From: JAVBKB01 sp031554275
GTDB lineage: Bacteria; Bacillota; Bacilli; JARBTR01
Length of the DNA stretch: 9,821 bases
Direction of reading: 5' to 3'
Assembly: GCA_031554275.1 (NCBI GenBank)
Contig: JAVBKB010000217.1
Span: 1 to 9,821 of the forward strand
Shown: positions 1-6,798 of the stretch, piece by piece
How the letters are laid out: every line of letters begins with the position of its first letter
How positions within the stretch are numbered: the stretch's first letter is position 1
Made by a program: the position numbers and the translations under genes
Notes under the pieces: model-generated
The model's input: only the letters and a program-made list of their open reading frames with translations
Told to the model about the DNA's origin: nothing
Databases searched by the model: none

Positions 1-504
1 AACCCAGCAGTAGAAAAATCGACTGCTGAAACCTTAATTACTTCAGGCTGCGATGTTATCGCACAACACCAAGACTCCCCTGCTGCTCAAGAAGCTGCAC
101 AAGCCGCGAAAGTTTGGAGTTGTGGTTATAACGCTGATATGACATCGGCTGCACCTGATGCACATCTTACAGCACCAATTTGGCACTGGGAAAAATACTA
201 TGAGCCAGAACTTAGATCCATTATTGATGGCACTTGGAAAGGTAATCAAGCTTATTTCAAAGGAATTGATGTAGGCTTGGTAGACATTTCACCATTAACA
301 AAGAATGTTGCAGAAGGAACGAAAGAGAAAATCGATGAGTACACTGCAAAACTAAAAGATGGTTCATACAATGTTTTTGGAAATCGTGAAATTAAAGATC
401 AAGCTGGAAACGTGAAAGTTAAAGCAGATCAAAAGCTTTCAGATGCAGACATCCTTTCAATGATGTGGTTTGTCGACAATATTGAAGGACAAATCAAAAA
501 ATAA
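1..504 (+). CDS. nupN: BMP/PnrA-family nucleoside-binding lipoprotein of an ABC transporter, C-terminal part
   Basis: The frame is open from base 1, so the start, signal peptide and lipobox lie upstream of the window; 167 codons remain before TAA. The family (Bacillus NupN, Treponema PnrA, Borrelia BmpA) consists of membrane-anchored receptors that deliver purine nucleosides to an ABC importer. Visible family features are a 'SGCDVIAQHQDSPAAQEAA' stretch (a ligand-lobe helix/strand with Asp and Gln), 'GYNADMTSAAPDAHLTAP' followed by a Trp/Tyr-rich 'WEKYY' segment, and the terminal 'WFVDNIEGQIKK', which matches the 'WFVxGVxG' end of the family. The ATPase and two permeases of the same transporter follow on the same strand. 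Purine nucleoside (guanosine) as substrate is inferred from family and from the adjacent guaA; other BMP ligands are possible. The symbol is by analogy with B. subtilis nupNOPQ. Confidence 0.88.
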   Translation, partial: NPAVEKSTAETLITSGCDVIAQHQDSPAAQEAAQAAKVWSCGYNADMTSAAPDAHLTAPIWHWEKYYEPELRSIIDGTWKGNQAYFKGIDVGLVDISPLTKNVAEGTKEKIDEYTAKLKDGSYNVFGNREIKDQAGNVKVKADQKLSDADILSMMWFVDNIEGQIKK

Positions 505-567
505 TTTTAAAAGCAAGGCTCGAATAATACTGCTTTCATCCGATAAGTAGTAGGGAAAAAAGGATTT

Positions 568-600
568 AGCTGATAAATGTCAGTCATACATTTGTCAGCT
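568..600 (+). repeat. Hairpin-forming inverted repeat downstream of the binding-protein gene
   Basis: Bases 568-580 (AGCTGATAAATGT) pair with 588-600 (ACATTTGTCAGCT) over 13 positions with one G-T wobble and a 7-nt loop; 567/601 extends the stem by one pair. It is followed by AGATCTCAAAGC rather than a T-run, so it is better read as an mRNA 3'-end stabiliser or processing barrier than as an intrinsic terminator. Confidence 0.65.
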
Positions 601-633
601 AGATCTCAAAGCAATTGAACCTTCCCTTGTTCG

Positions 634-704
634 ATGCCTTGCATTTTCGTTTTTCAACAGATAACCACTTTAAGACATTTCAGTTGAACGAAAATGCAAG
701 GCAT
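634..704 (+). repeat. Perfect 18-bp inverted repeat upstream of the ATPase gene
   Basis: ATGCCTTGCATTTTCGTT at 634-651 is exactly reverse-complemented at 687-704, with a 35-nt interval. The stem extends inward after a TTT bulge (CAAC 655-658 with GTTG 683-686). It ends 17 nt before the ribosome binding site of the ATPase gene. There is no T-run after it. It could be an attenuating or mRNA-stabilising hairpin, or a small inserted palindromic element. Confidence 0.7.
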
Positions 705-736
705 TTGCTGCTGAAAATGAAAAAGGAGAAACCGCG

Positions 737-2275
737 ATGAGCAAAGTATCTCAGCTTGAAACCTGCATTGAACTTGAGAATATTTCAAAATCATTTGGCG
801 ATGTTGTTGCCAATAAGAATGTAAACTTATCTATTCAATACGGAGAAATACATTCTCTTCTTGGAGAGAATGGTTCTGGAAAAACTACTTTAATGAACAT
901 GTTGTCAGGTATTTATAAACCAGATACTGGTTCGATAAAGATTTTCGGAAAAGAAATTGATTTTGGTAATCCAAAGGATTTTATTAATTTGGGTATTGGT
1001 ATGATTCATCAACACTTCAAACTAATTGATGTGATGTCTGCTAAAGAGAATATTATTATCGGGCAAAAAGGGAGTAAGCTGATTAATAGCAAAAAGCTGA
1101 CGGAAGAAATCAATTCGCTGGCAAATAAATTTGGGCTCCCGATTAACCCTGACAAAAAGGTTTATAACATGTCAGTGAGTGAGAAACAAAATGTTGAGAT
1201 TATGAAAGTGCTCTACCGAGGATCAAAGGTTCTTATCCTTGATGAACCAACTGCTGTACTCACCCCTCAAGAAACGCGAAAATTATTCCAGATACTTCAG
1301 AATATGAAAGAGCAAGGTTGTTCAGTCATTATCATCACACACAAATTAAATGAAGTAATGGAAATCAGTGATCGTGTCACTGTTCTTCGTAAAGGTGAAT
1401 GTGTTGCAACCGTGAAGACTTCTGAAACAAATGCAACTGAGCTGACAGAACTGATGGTGGGAAGAGCAGTAAATTTAGAAATCAATCATCCACTAGTTGA
1501 AAAGGGTAATCTGCTTCTAACAGTGGATGAAGTAACAGTTATTAATGAAGAAAGAATCGCTGCACTTGATCACATCAATTTCGAAATTTACGAAGGTGAA
1601 ATAGTTGGTGTTGCTGGTATTGCTGGTAGCGGGCAAAAAGAGCTTTGTGAAGCCATTGCTGGAATGCAAAAAATCAAGTCTGGCAAAATCATCTTCAGAG
1701 ATGAAAACATTGTTGGTAAATCACCTCTAGACATAAACAAAAAGCGTATTAGTAAGACTATTATCCCAGAGGATCGACTTGGAATGGGCCTTGTTGCTTC
1801 AATGAATATGATTGACAATGTCATTTTGAAAAGCTATCAGAAGCAAAAAGGTTTTTTCCTGAATCGTAAGCCAGCAAAAGATTTATCCCAAAAACTGATT
1901 AAAGACTTAGAAATCAATACGCCTGGTGTACACCATCCAGTCAGATTGTTGTCTGGTGGAAATGTTCAAAAGGTTTTATTGGGTCGTGAAATCGAATCTA
2001 ATCCACATCTGTTGATTACCGCCTACCCTGTTCGTGGTTTGGACATAAATTCTTCCTACAAAATCTATGACTTGCTAAATGAACAAAAGGAAAAAGGCGT
2101 TGGTATTCTATTTATTGGAGAAGACCTTGATGTTCTCATCGAAATATGTGATAGACTGATCGTACTATGCGAAGGAAAAGTCATGGGTATTGTTAACCCA
2201 AGTGAAGTTACGAAAGAAGATATTGGTCTATTAATGACAGGAGGTGCTCAAACTGAAACAGTTCAAGTTGGTTAA
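737..2275 (+). CDS. nupO: Duplicated ABC ATPase of a nucleoside importer (NupO/YufO type)
   Basis: This 512-residue cytoplasmic ATPase has two fused nucleotide-binding domains, as in the ribose/purine-nucleoside importer group. Domain 1 has Walker A GENGSGKT (43-50), a Q-loop around HQHF (91-94), a divergent signature SVSEKQ (146-151), Walker B VLILDE (165-170) and H-loop His202. Domain 2 is degenerate: the P-loop reads GIAGSGQK (294-301) with Gln in the Lys position, the signature LSGGN is kept (405-409), and the Walker B acidic pair is replaced (Ala429, Tyr430 before PVRGLD). This asymmetry is normal in the family, so hydrolysis is expected mainly at the site built from the domain 1 P-loop and domain 2 signature. 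The ATG is set by AAAGGAG at 722-728. The gene overlaps the next permease by 23-32 bp, indicating translational coupling. The family assignment is strong; guanosine specificity is inferred. Confidence 0.93.
   Translation: MSKVSQLETCIELENISKSFGDVVANKNVNLSIQYGEIHSLLGENGSGKTTLMNMLSGIYKPDTGSIKIFGKEIDFGNPKDFINLGIGMIHQHFKLIDVMSAKENIIIGQKGSKLINSKKLTEEINSLANKFGLPINPDKKVYNMSVSEKQNVEIMKVLYRGSKVLILDEPTAVLTPQETRKLFQILQNMKEQGCSVIIITHKLNEVMEISDRVTVLRKGECVATVKTSETNATELTELMVGRAVNLEINHPLVEKGNLLLTVDEVTVINEERIAALDHINFEIYEGEIVGVAGIAGSGQKELCEAIAGMQKIKSGKIIFRDENIVGKSPLDINKKRISKTIIPEDRLGMGLVASMNMIDNVILKSYQKQKGFFLNRKPAKDLSQKLIKDLEINTPGVHHPVRLLSGGNVQKVLLGREIESNPHLLITAYPVRGLDINSSYKIYDLLNEQKEKGVGILFIGEDLDVLIEICDRLIVLCEGKVMGIVNPSEVTKEDIGLLMTGGAQTETVQVG
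2239..2244 (+). promoter_or_regulatory. Shine-Dalgarno AGGAGG inside the end of the ATPase gene
   Basis: AGGAGG abuts and overlaps the GTG at 2244, too close to serve that codon. It sits at an ideal 8-nt spacing before a CTG at 2253 in the permease frame. The preceding in-frame stop is TGA at 2235, so no ATG start exists for this permease. The second permease has the parallel arrangement, GGAGG at 3357-3361 with 9 nt to its ATG. Confidence 0.6.
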
Positions 2276-3371
2276 AAGAACGAGCGCAACTACCTTTCAA
2301 CACACCTTTTTTCGTGTAATTGCAATTATTGTAGCTTTTCTAATATCTAGTATTCTAATTATTATCGCAAAAGCAAATCCTATTGAAGCATTTGAAAATC
2401 TCTTAACCTATCCCTTTAGTTATACTTCAGGAACGATTGAGGTTATCAAACTAGCCACCATTCTATGTGTGATTTCATTAGGGATTACTTTCGCCTTTAA
2501 AATGCGATTTTGGAACATCGGAGCGGAAGGACAAATTCTACTTGGAGCAATTGGTGCCACTTTCATTGCGATGAAATTCCCAACTCTCTCACCTTTTCTC
2601 TTGTTACCACTTATGCTAGCAGCCTCGTTTGTTGCTGGAGCATTTTGGGGGCTGATACCTGCGGTTTTTAAAGCGAAGTTTGGCACAAATGAAACACTCT
2701 TTACACTGATGATGAACTATATTGCATTATATGCTGTCAAAGCACTCGAATCCGGTTGGTGGAAAGATCCGAATAGTTTCCAAGATACGATTGCACCCCT
2801 GCCTCCGAATTCGAGGATTCCTTCCCTTTTCAGTGATATTTCTTGGCAATCTTTGAATGTAGGGTTTCTAATAGCCATCATGCTTACAATCATTGTCTAC
2901 TATTACTTAAATCACACAAAAAGCGGTTACGAGATCAGTGTAGTTGGAGAAAGCGAAAGTACTGCTCGCTATGCTGGAATGAATGTTTCCAAGATCATCA
3001 TCAAAACCATGATTCTTAGTGCTGGAATTTGTGGAATCGCAGGTTTTATCCAAGTTGCTGGTAACAATTCGACGCTGTCATCAGGTATTGCTTCAGGAAT
3101 TGGTTTTACTGCAATCATCACAACCTGGCTAGCACAATTAAATGTTTTCGTAATTCCATTGGTCACCTTCCTTTTCGCTGTCATCACTATTGGAAAGGAT
3201 GGGTTATCAGTTCTTGATATTCCAGTCGCAGCTGCAACGGCTATTCAAGCGATTGTCCTGTTCTGTATCTTGGGAAGTGAGTTTTTCTTGCGATACAAAA
3301 TTCAACGATTCAGAAAAGAAAAATCAGTTGCCCCTTCAAAACCGGTTTCTGAGCCTGGAGGTGCAAAGTAA
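2244..3371 (+). CDS. nupP: ABC importer permease 1 for nucleosides (NupP/YufP type)
   Basis: This polytopic membrane protein of the BPD_transp_2 (LivH/RbsC-like) family forms half of the transport channel with the next gene. Numbered from the GTG at 2244 it has 375 residues. Hydrophobic segments include about 24-42, 67-85, 98-110, 117-140, 205-221, 254-272, 286-316 and 328-347. Family hallmarks are NIGAEGQ (91-97), GTNETLFTLMMNY (147-159) and VVGESESTARYAGMN (233-247), the last being the cytoplasmic loop thought to contact the ATPase. The start is uncertain. GTG 2244 merges with the Shine-Dalgarno, CTG 2253 is correctly spaced from AGGAGG and would give 372 residues, and TTG 2268 has no Shine-Dalgarno. 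Its TAA shares one base with the ATG of the next permease. Confidence 0.92.
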   Translation: MLKLKQFKLVKRTSATTFQHTFFRVIAIIVAFLISSILIIIAKANPIEAFENLLTYPFSYTSGTIEVIKLATILCVISLGITFAFKMRFWNIGAEGQILLGAIGATFIAMKFPTLSPFLLLPLMLAASFVAGAFWGLIPAVFKAKFGTNETLFTLMMNYIALYAVKALESGWWKDPNSFQDTIAPLPPNSRIPSLFSDISWQSLNVGFLIAIMLTIIVYYYLNHTKSGYEISVVGESESTARYAGMNVSKIIIKTMILSAGICGIAGFIQVAGNNSTLSSGIASGIGFTAIITTWLAQLNVFVIPLVTFLFAVITIGKDGLSVLDIPVAAATAIQAIVLFCILGSEFFLRYKIQRFRKEKSVAPSKPVSEPGGAK

Positions 3372-4321
3372 TGGAAACATTAGTGGATCAAATTATTCCC
3401 TATTTCCTACTTGCAGTTGGCTTCGGAGTACCGATTCTTTATGGAACGCTCGGTGGTTTACTGATGGAAAAAGCCGGAAATATCAACCTCGGGATAGAGG
3501 GTATGATGTTAATGGGTGCTTATGCAGGGTTTCAAGTTTCTTTGATTACGTCAAATGTACTTCTTGGATTACTTGCAGCATGCGCCTTTGGTGCATTTGG
3601 CGCATTCATCTACGCCTTTCTAACAGTATCACTTCGTGCAGACCAAATTGTTACAGGTCTAGCACTTACAATTTTCGGAACGGGATTAACCAAATTCTTG
3701 GTTAATTTAAATAGCGAAGTCGTTCGAATTCCAGATTCAGTGCAATATTATTTGAAACCGGTTTTGTCTGAAATATTCGGATTAGATGTTTCACACACAG
3801 TCTGGAAAATTTTCGATGTTAGTATTCTCATTTATCTAGCGATCTTCATTGCTGTCATGATGCATTTCTACTTGAAGAAAACGAGATTTGGTTTAAATCT
3901 TCGCGCTGTTGGTGAGAACCCGGCAGCCGCAGATGCAATGGGAATCAATGTTACCCTTTACAAATACATTCACATCTCAGTTGGTGGCGCCATTTGTGGG
4001 CTGGGCGGTGCCTATCTGTCCATGTTCTACATTCCAATTAAAACAGAGGATGTTGTTACAGGTAGTGGTTGGATAGCAGTTGCCCTTATCATCTTTGTTT
4101 CATGGAGACCGATCCGAGCAGTGTTTGGTGCTATATTCTTCGGTGCACTAGCACTCTTAAGTAAAAAGCTACAGACTGGAGTAGAAATTTCTACTTCCCT
4201 TCTGGATATGTTACCTTTTGTTATCACAATCCTTGTACTGATAGTCACATCTGTTAGAATGTCAAAAGAGAATGCTCAGCCGAAAAGCTGTGGTGTAAAC
4301 TATTTTCGAGAAGAAAGATAA
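3371..4321 (+). CDS. nupQ: ABC importer permease 2 for nucleosides (NupQ/YufQ type)
   Basis: This is the second BPD_transp_2-type membrane subunit, 316 residues, pairing with the preceding permease. It carries EKAGNINLGIEGMMLMGA (33-50), matching the family's 'NIGLEGMML' signature, DQIVTGLALTIFGTG (91-105), and the ATPase-contact loop RAVGENPAAADAMGINV (178-194). Hydrophobic segments lie at about 8-31, 38-58, 62-86, 93-111, 149-168, 199-222, 231-263 and 277-295. The ATG is set by GGAGG at 3357-3361 (9-nt spacing) and overlaps the previous stop as TAATG, so the two permeases are translationally coupled, as expected for subunits needed in equal amounts. The short charged C-terminus is cytoplasmic. 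guaA follows after 53 bp. Confidence 0.93.
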   Translation: METLVDQIIPYFLLAVGFGVPILYGTLGGLLMEKAGNINLGIEGMMLMGAYAGFQVSLITSNVLLGLLAACAFGAFGAFIYAFLTVSLRADQIVTGLALTIFGTGLTKFLVNLNSEVVRIPDSVQYYLKPVLSEIFGLDVSHTVWKIFDVSILIYLAIFIAVMMHFYLKKTRFGLNLRAVGENPAAADAMGINVTLYKYIHISVGGAICGLGGAYLSMFYIPIKTEDVVTGSGWIAVALIIFVSWRPIRAVFGAIFFGALALLSKKLQTGVEISTSLLDMLPFVITILVLIVTSVRMSKENAQPKSCGVNYFREER

Positions 4322-4327
4322 GTTTCC

Positions 4328-4353
4328 ATTTTATAAAAACGATTTTATAAAAA
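4328..4353 (+). repeat. Tandem direct repeat of an AT palindrome in front of guaA
   Basis: ATTTTATAAAAA occurs at 4328-4339 and again at 4342-4353, separated by CG. Each copy contains the perfect 10-bp palindrome TTTTATAAAA. The pair fills half of the 53-bp gap between the permease stop and the guaA ATG. It may be an operator, a -10-like region for an extra guaA promoter, or chance in AT-rich DNA. Confidence 0.5.
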
Positions 4354-4374
4354 TAAGTTAGTGAGGTAATTTTC

Positions 4375-5910
4375 ATGCATGATTTAGTTCTGGTACTCGA
4401 CTTTGGTGGTCAATACAATCAATTAATCGCAAGACGGGTTCGCGATTTGCATGTGTATAGTGAGGTACTTTCCTATGACACAACTATTGAAGAAATTAAG
4501 AAATTAGCACCTAAGGGAATCATTTTCACTGGAGGACCGAGTGTTGTTACTGATGAAAATGCACCAACCGTTGACCCTGCGATTTTCGAATTAGGTATTC
4601 CGATTCTAGGGATTTGCTATGGATGTCAAGTAATGGGACATTTACTTGGTGGTCGTGTAGATGCAGCTAAACAAAAAGAATATGGGAAAACATCGATTCA
4701 ACTTGATGTGAATAATAATAAGCTTTTTGCTGGTTTAGTTGCGGAAACTACAGCTTGGATGAGTCATACGTACTTTGTAAGTGCCCCACCACCTGATTTC
4801 ACTGTAATTGCCAAAACGGACACCTGTCCAGTTGGTGCTATGGCAAACGAGGAGAAGCAGCTATATGGTGTACAATTCCATCCAGAAGTTGTCCACACAC
4901 CACAAGGCAACGAAATGATTCGCAACTTCTTGTTTAATATTTGCGGTTGCACTGGCGACTGGGTGATGAAAGATTTCGCAGCAGAAACAATTCAACAGTT
5001 GAAAGAGAAAATTGGAGATAAGAAAGTGCTCTGTGCCCTTTCAGGTGGTGTTGATTCTACTGTTGCTGCAGTTATGGTTCACAAAGCAATTGGAAAGCAG
5101 CTTACCTGCATTTTCGTTGACCATGGATTAATGCGATTAAATGAGGGAAATGAAGTTGAAGAGGTTTTCCGCAAACAATTCGACATGAACTTAATTCGAG
5201 TTGATGCAGAAGAGCGCTTCCTAACAAAACTTGCTGACATATCAGACCCAGAAACAAAGCGAAAAATCATTGGAGAAGAGTTCATTCGTGTATTCGAGGA
5301 AGAAGCACGCAAAATTGGTACAGTTGACTTCCTTGTACAAGGAACCATCTATGCTGACGTAATCGAAAGCGGTACAAAGAACTCAGCAGTTATCAAGAGC
5401 CACCACAATGTTGGCGGACTACCTGATGTAGTCGATTTCAAAGAAATCATTGAACCACTTCGAGATTTATTTAAAGACGAAGTTCGTGCAACAGGCAGAG
5501 CACTAGGAATCCCAGATCAGCTAGTTGAAAGACAACCATTCCCAGGTCCTGGACTTGCTATTCGAGTAATTGGTGACATCACAAAGGAAAAGCTAGACAC
5601 CTTACGTGAAACAGACTTCATCTTCCGAGATGAAATCGCCAAAGCCGGATTGCAGAAAGATGTTTGGCAGTACTTCACTGTCCTGACCAATTTGCGAAGT
5701 GTTGGTGTCATGGGTGACGAAAGAACATACAGTCATACCATCGCATTGCGTGCAGTCACAAGTCTTGACGCTATGACAGCAGATTGGGCACGTATTCCAT
5801 ACGATGTGTTAGAAAAAATCTCGGTGCGAATTGTAAATGAAGTGCCAAATATCAACCGTATTGTCTATGACATTACATCAAAACCACCTGCTACGATCGA
5901 GTGGGAATAA
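4375..5910 (+). CDS. guaA: GMP synthase (glutamine-hydrolysing)
   Basis: This cytoplasmic enzyme makes GMP from XMP, ATP and glutamine, the last step of guanine nucleotide synthesis. The 511 residues are full length for the family. Domain order: class I glutamine amidotransferase with GGQYNQLIARRVRD (11-24), GGPS (53-56), nucleophile Cys81 in GICYGCQ, and the His-Glu pair in QFHPEVVHTPQG; then an N-type ATP pyrophosphatase with the PP-loop SGGVDS and VDHGLMRLNEG; then the C-terminal dimerisation and XMP-binding domain with QPFPGPGLAIRVIG, GDERTYSHTIALRAVTS and the ending DITSKPPATIEWE. All catalytic motifs are intact. GAGGT at 4363-4367, 7 nt upstream, sets the ATG. Position directly behind the nucleoside importer suggests co-transcription, joining purine uptake with GMP production. 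No purine riboswitch fits in the 53-bp gap; one could exist upstream of the operon, outside the window. Confidence 0.98.
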   Translation: MHDLVLVLDFGGQYNQLIARRVRDLHVYSEVLSYDTTIEEIKKLAPKGIIFTGGPSVVTDENAPTVDPAIFELGIPILGICYGCQVMGHLLGGRVDAAKQKEYGKTSIQLDVNNNKLFAGLVAETTAWMSHTYFVSAPPPDFTVIAKTDTCPVGAMANEEKQLYGVQFHPEVVHTPQGNEMIRNFLFNICGCTGDWVMKDFAAETIQQLKEKIGDKKVLCALSGGVDSTVAAVMVHKAIGKQLTCIFVDHGLMRLNEGNEVEEVFRKQFDMNLIRVDAEERFLTKLADISDPETKRKIIGEEFIRVFEEEARKIGTVDFLVQGTIYADVIESGTKNSAVIKSHHNVGGLPDVVDFKEIIEPLRDLFKDEVRATGRALGIPDQLVERQPFPGPGLAIRVIGDITKEKLDTLRETDFIFRDEIAKAGLQKDVWQYFTVLTNLRSVGVMGDERTYSHTIALRAVTSLDAMTADWARIPYDVLEKISVRIVNEVPNINRIVYDITSKPPATIEWE

Positions 5911-5923
5911 GAGCAGGCACGAT

Positions 5924-5953
5924 AAAACCCTCTGAAATAGAGGGTTTTTGTTT
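5924..5953 (+). terminator. Rho-independent terminator after guaA
   Basis: AAAACCCTCT (5924-5933) pairs perfectly with AGAGGGTTTT (5939-5948) around a 5-nt loop, then TGTTT continues the U-rich tail. It lies 14 bp after the guaA stop and ends the transporter-guaA transcription unit. Confidence 0.9.
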
Positions 5954-6137
5954 GTCTATCGGTGAACTGACCCCGATTTGACCGCGAAACATTATTACCA
6001 TGAAATATATTGATTGGAAATAGCGCCTACTCTATTCTGATTAAAATGTTATTGTCACCTGCTTTACACAATCATGAAGAAGCACAAAATGGAATCTGAA
6101 AATCATCGAGTTAAAGATAACACAATTGACCAGCTTA

Positions 6138-6166
6138 TTGAATTGAACAGCAGGACATGATATTGT
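6138..6166 (+). promoter_or_regulatory. Likely sigma-A promoter with extended -10
   Basis: TTGAAT (6138-6143) and TATTGT (6161-6166) are spaced by 17 bp, and the -10 is preceded by TGA, giving the extended TGn motif. It lies 40 bp upstream of the gene starting at 6207. A short palindrome ACCATGATGGT (6168-6178) covers the expected transcription start and could be an operator. Confidence 0.45.
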
Positions 6167-6206
6167 AACCATGATGGTAAAATAACGAAAAAGGGAGCGT
6201 ATTAAC

Positions 6207-6506
6207 ATGTCGAATGTAGTTTGGTTTATAACTTTTAAACTTAAGAAAGGAGTGTCTGTAGAGGATTTTTTGCTTGCATCAGAAAAATGTCATAAAGAGG
6301 TTTTGTCTAAGCAAAAAGGATTTATTTCTTGGGAAGTGCTTCGTGATGGTGATACATGGGTTGACCTTGTGAAGTGGAAAACAGTGGAAGATGCCAAAAG
6401 TGCGGAAACCGCGGGAAAATCCAATCCTGCTGCTCATGAGTTCTATGCTTGCTTAAACATGAATAGCTGTAAAATGCAGACATTTAGTCTTGAAAAAATC
6501 CACTAA
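6207..6506 (+). CDS. Small dimeric alpha/beta-barrel protein, antibiotic biosynthesis monooxygenase (ABM)-like
   Basis: This is a 99-residue soluble protein with no signal peptide or membrane segment. The layout fits the ferredoxin-like ABM/dimeric alpha-beta-barrel fold: strand VVWFITFKL (4-12), helix 'VEDFLLASEKCHKEVLSKQ', strand GFISWEVLRDGDTWVDLVKW, then a helix beginning TVEDAKSAE and a final strand near the C-terminus. Members of this fold act as small oxygenases, haem-degrading enzymes or stress proteins, mostly as dimers; the reaction here cannot be told. Cys29, Cys82 and Cys88 are present, but no recognised active-site set is evident. AAGGGAG at 6191-6197 with 9-nt spacing supports the ATG. 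It appears monocistronic, between the guaA terminator and a convergent terminator. Confidence 0.75.
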   Translation: MSNVVWFITFKLKKGVSVEDFLLASEKCHKEVLSKQKGFISWEVLRDGDTWVDLVKWKTVEDAKSAETAGKSNPAAHEFYACLNMNSCKMQTFSLEKIH

Positions 6507-6690
6507 CAAAATAAGCATTATCAAAGATGTAACAAAGATTTAAAAAAAGTTAGCTAATTATGTTTTCATGATTTTATGATTTTATAGATTGATAGGAAGA
6601 CCAATACCGGATTTATTTAATAATTTGTATAATCACGAATCGATATATAACGCTTTATCAGTGGTTAGCAATCTAGTCGAAAATCAAAAG

Positions 6691-6734
6691 ATCAACTCTT
6701 ACCATCCAATTCGGAAGTGTAAGAGTTGATTTTT
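6691..6734. terminator. Probable bidirectional Rho-independent terminator
   Basis: ATCAACTCTTAC (6691-6702) and GTAAGAGTTGAT (6719-6730) form a perfect 12-bp stem around a 16-nt loop. On the + strand it ends in a run of five T (6730-6734); on the - strand the stem is followed by CTTTTGATTTT. It separates the + strand ABM-like gene from the - strand sigma/anti-sigma operon and probably serves both. Confidence 0.75.
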
Positions 6735-6798
6735 CAGTGACGATAACTTTTTTATCAATTGGTTCGAAAGTCCGCTATTTCATCACATTTTCCTATAA

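Larger units (their letters stand above)
505..736 (+). other. 232-bp intergenic region with two hairpins between binding-protein and ATPase genes
   Basis: No ORF of note and no convincing sigma-A promoter is visible here. The stretch is dominated by two separate inverted repeats (568-600 and 634-704). Neither is followed by a U-run, so neither is a typical terminator. The ribosome binding site of the ATPase gene, AAAGGAG at 722-728, lies 8 nt before its ATG. A long structured gap after the binding-protein gene is common in ABC importer operons where the receptor is made in excess over the membrane parts; that role here is inference. Confidence 0.6.

Noticed and set aside
3190..3705. 171-codon + strand open frame spanning the junction of the two permeases
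   Set aside because: It overlaps two well-supported permease genes in another frame, its product has no coherent domain or hydrophobic pattern, and no ribosome binding site decides its start.
4322..4374. Purine riboswitch in front of guaA
   Set aside because: The gap is only 53 bp, and I see neither a three-way junction nor a terminator/antiterminator; a riboswitch, if any, would be upstream of the window.
6074..6160. 28-codon open frame starting MKKHKMESENHR between the guaA terminator and the ABM-like gene
   Set aside because: No Shine-Dalgarno precedes it, it is very short, and it overlaps the likely promoter of the next gene.
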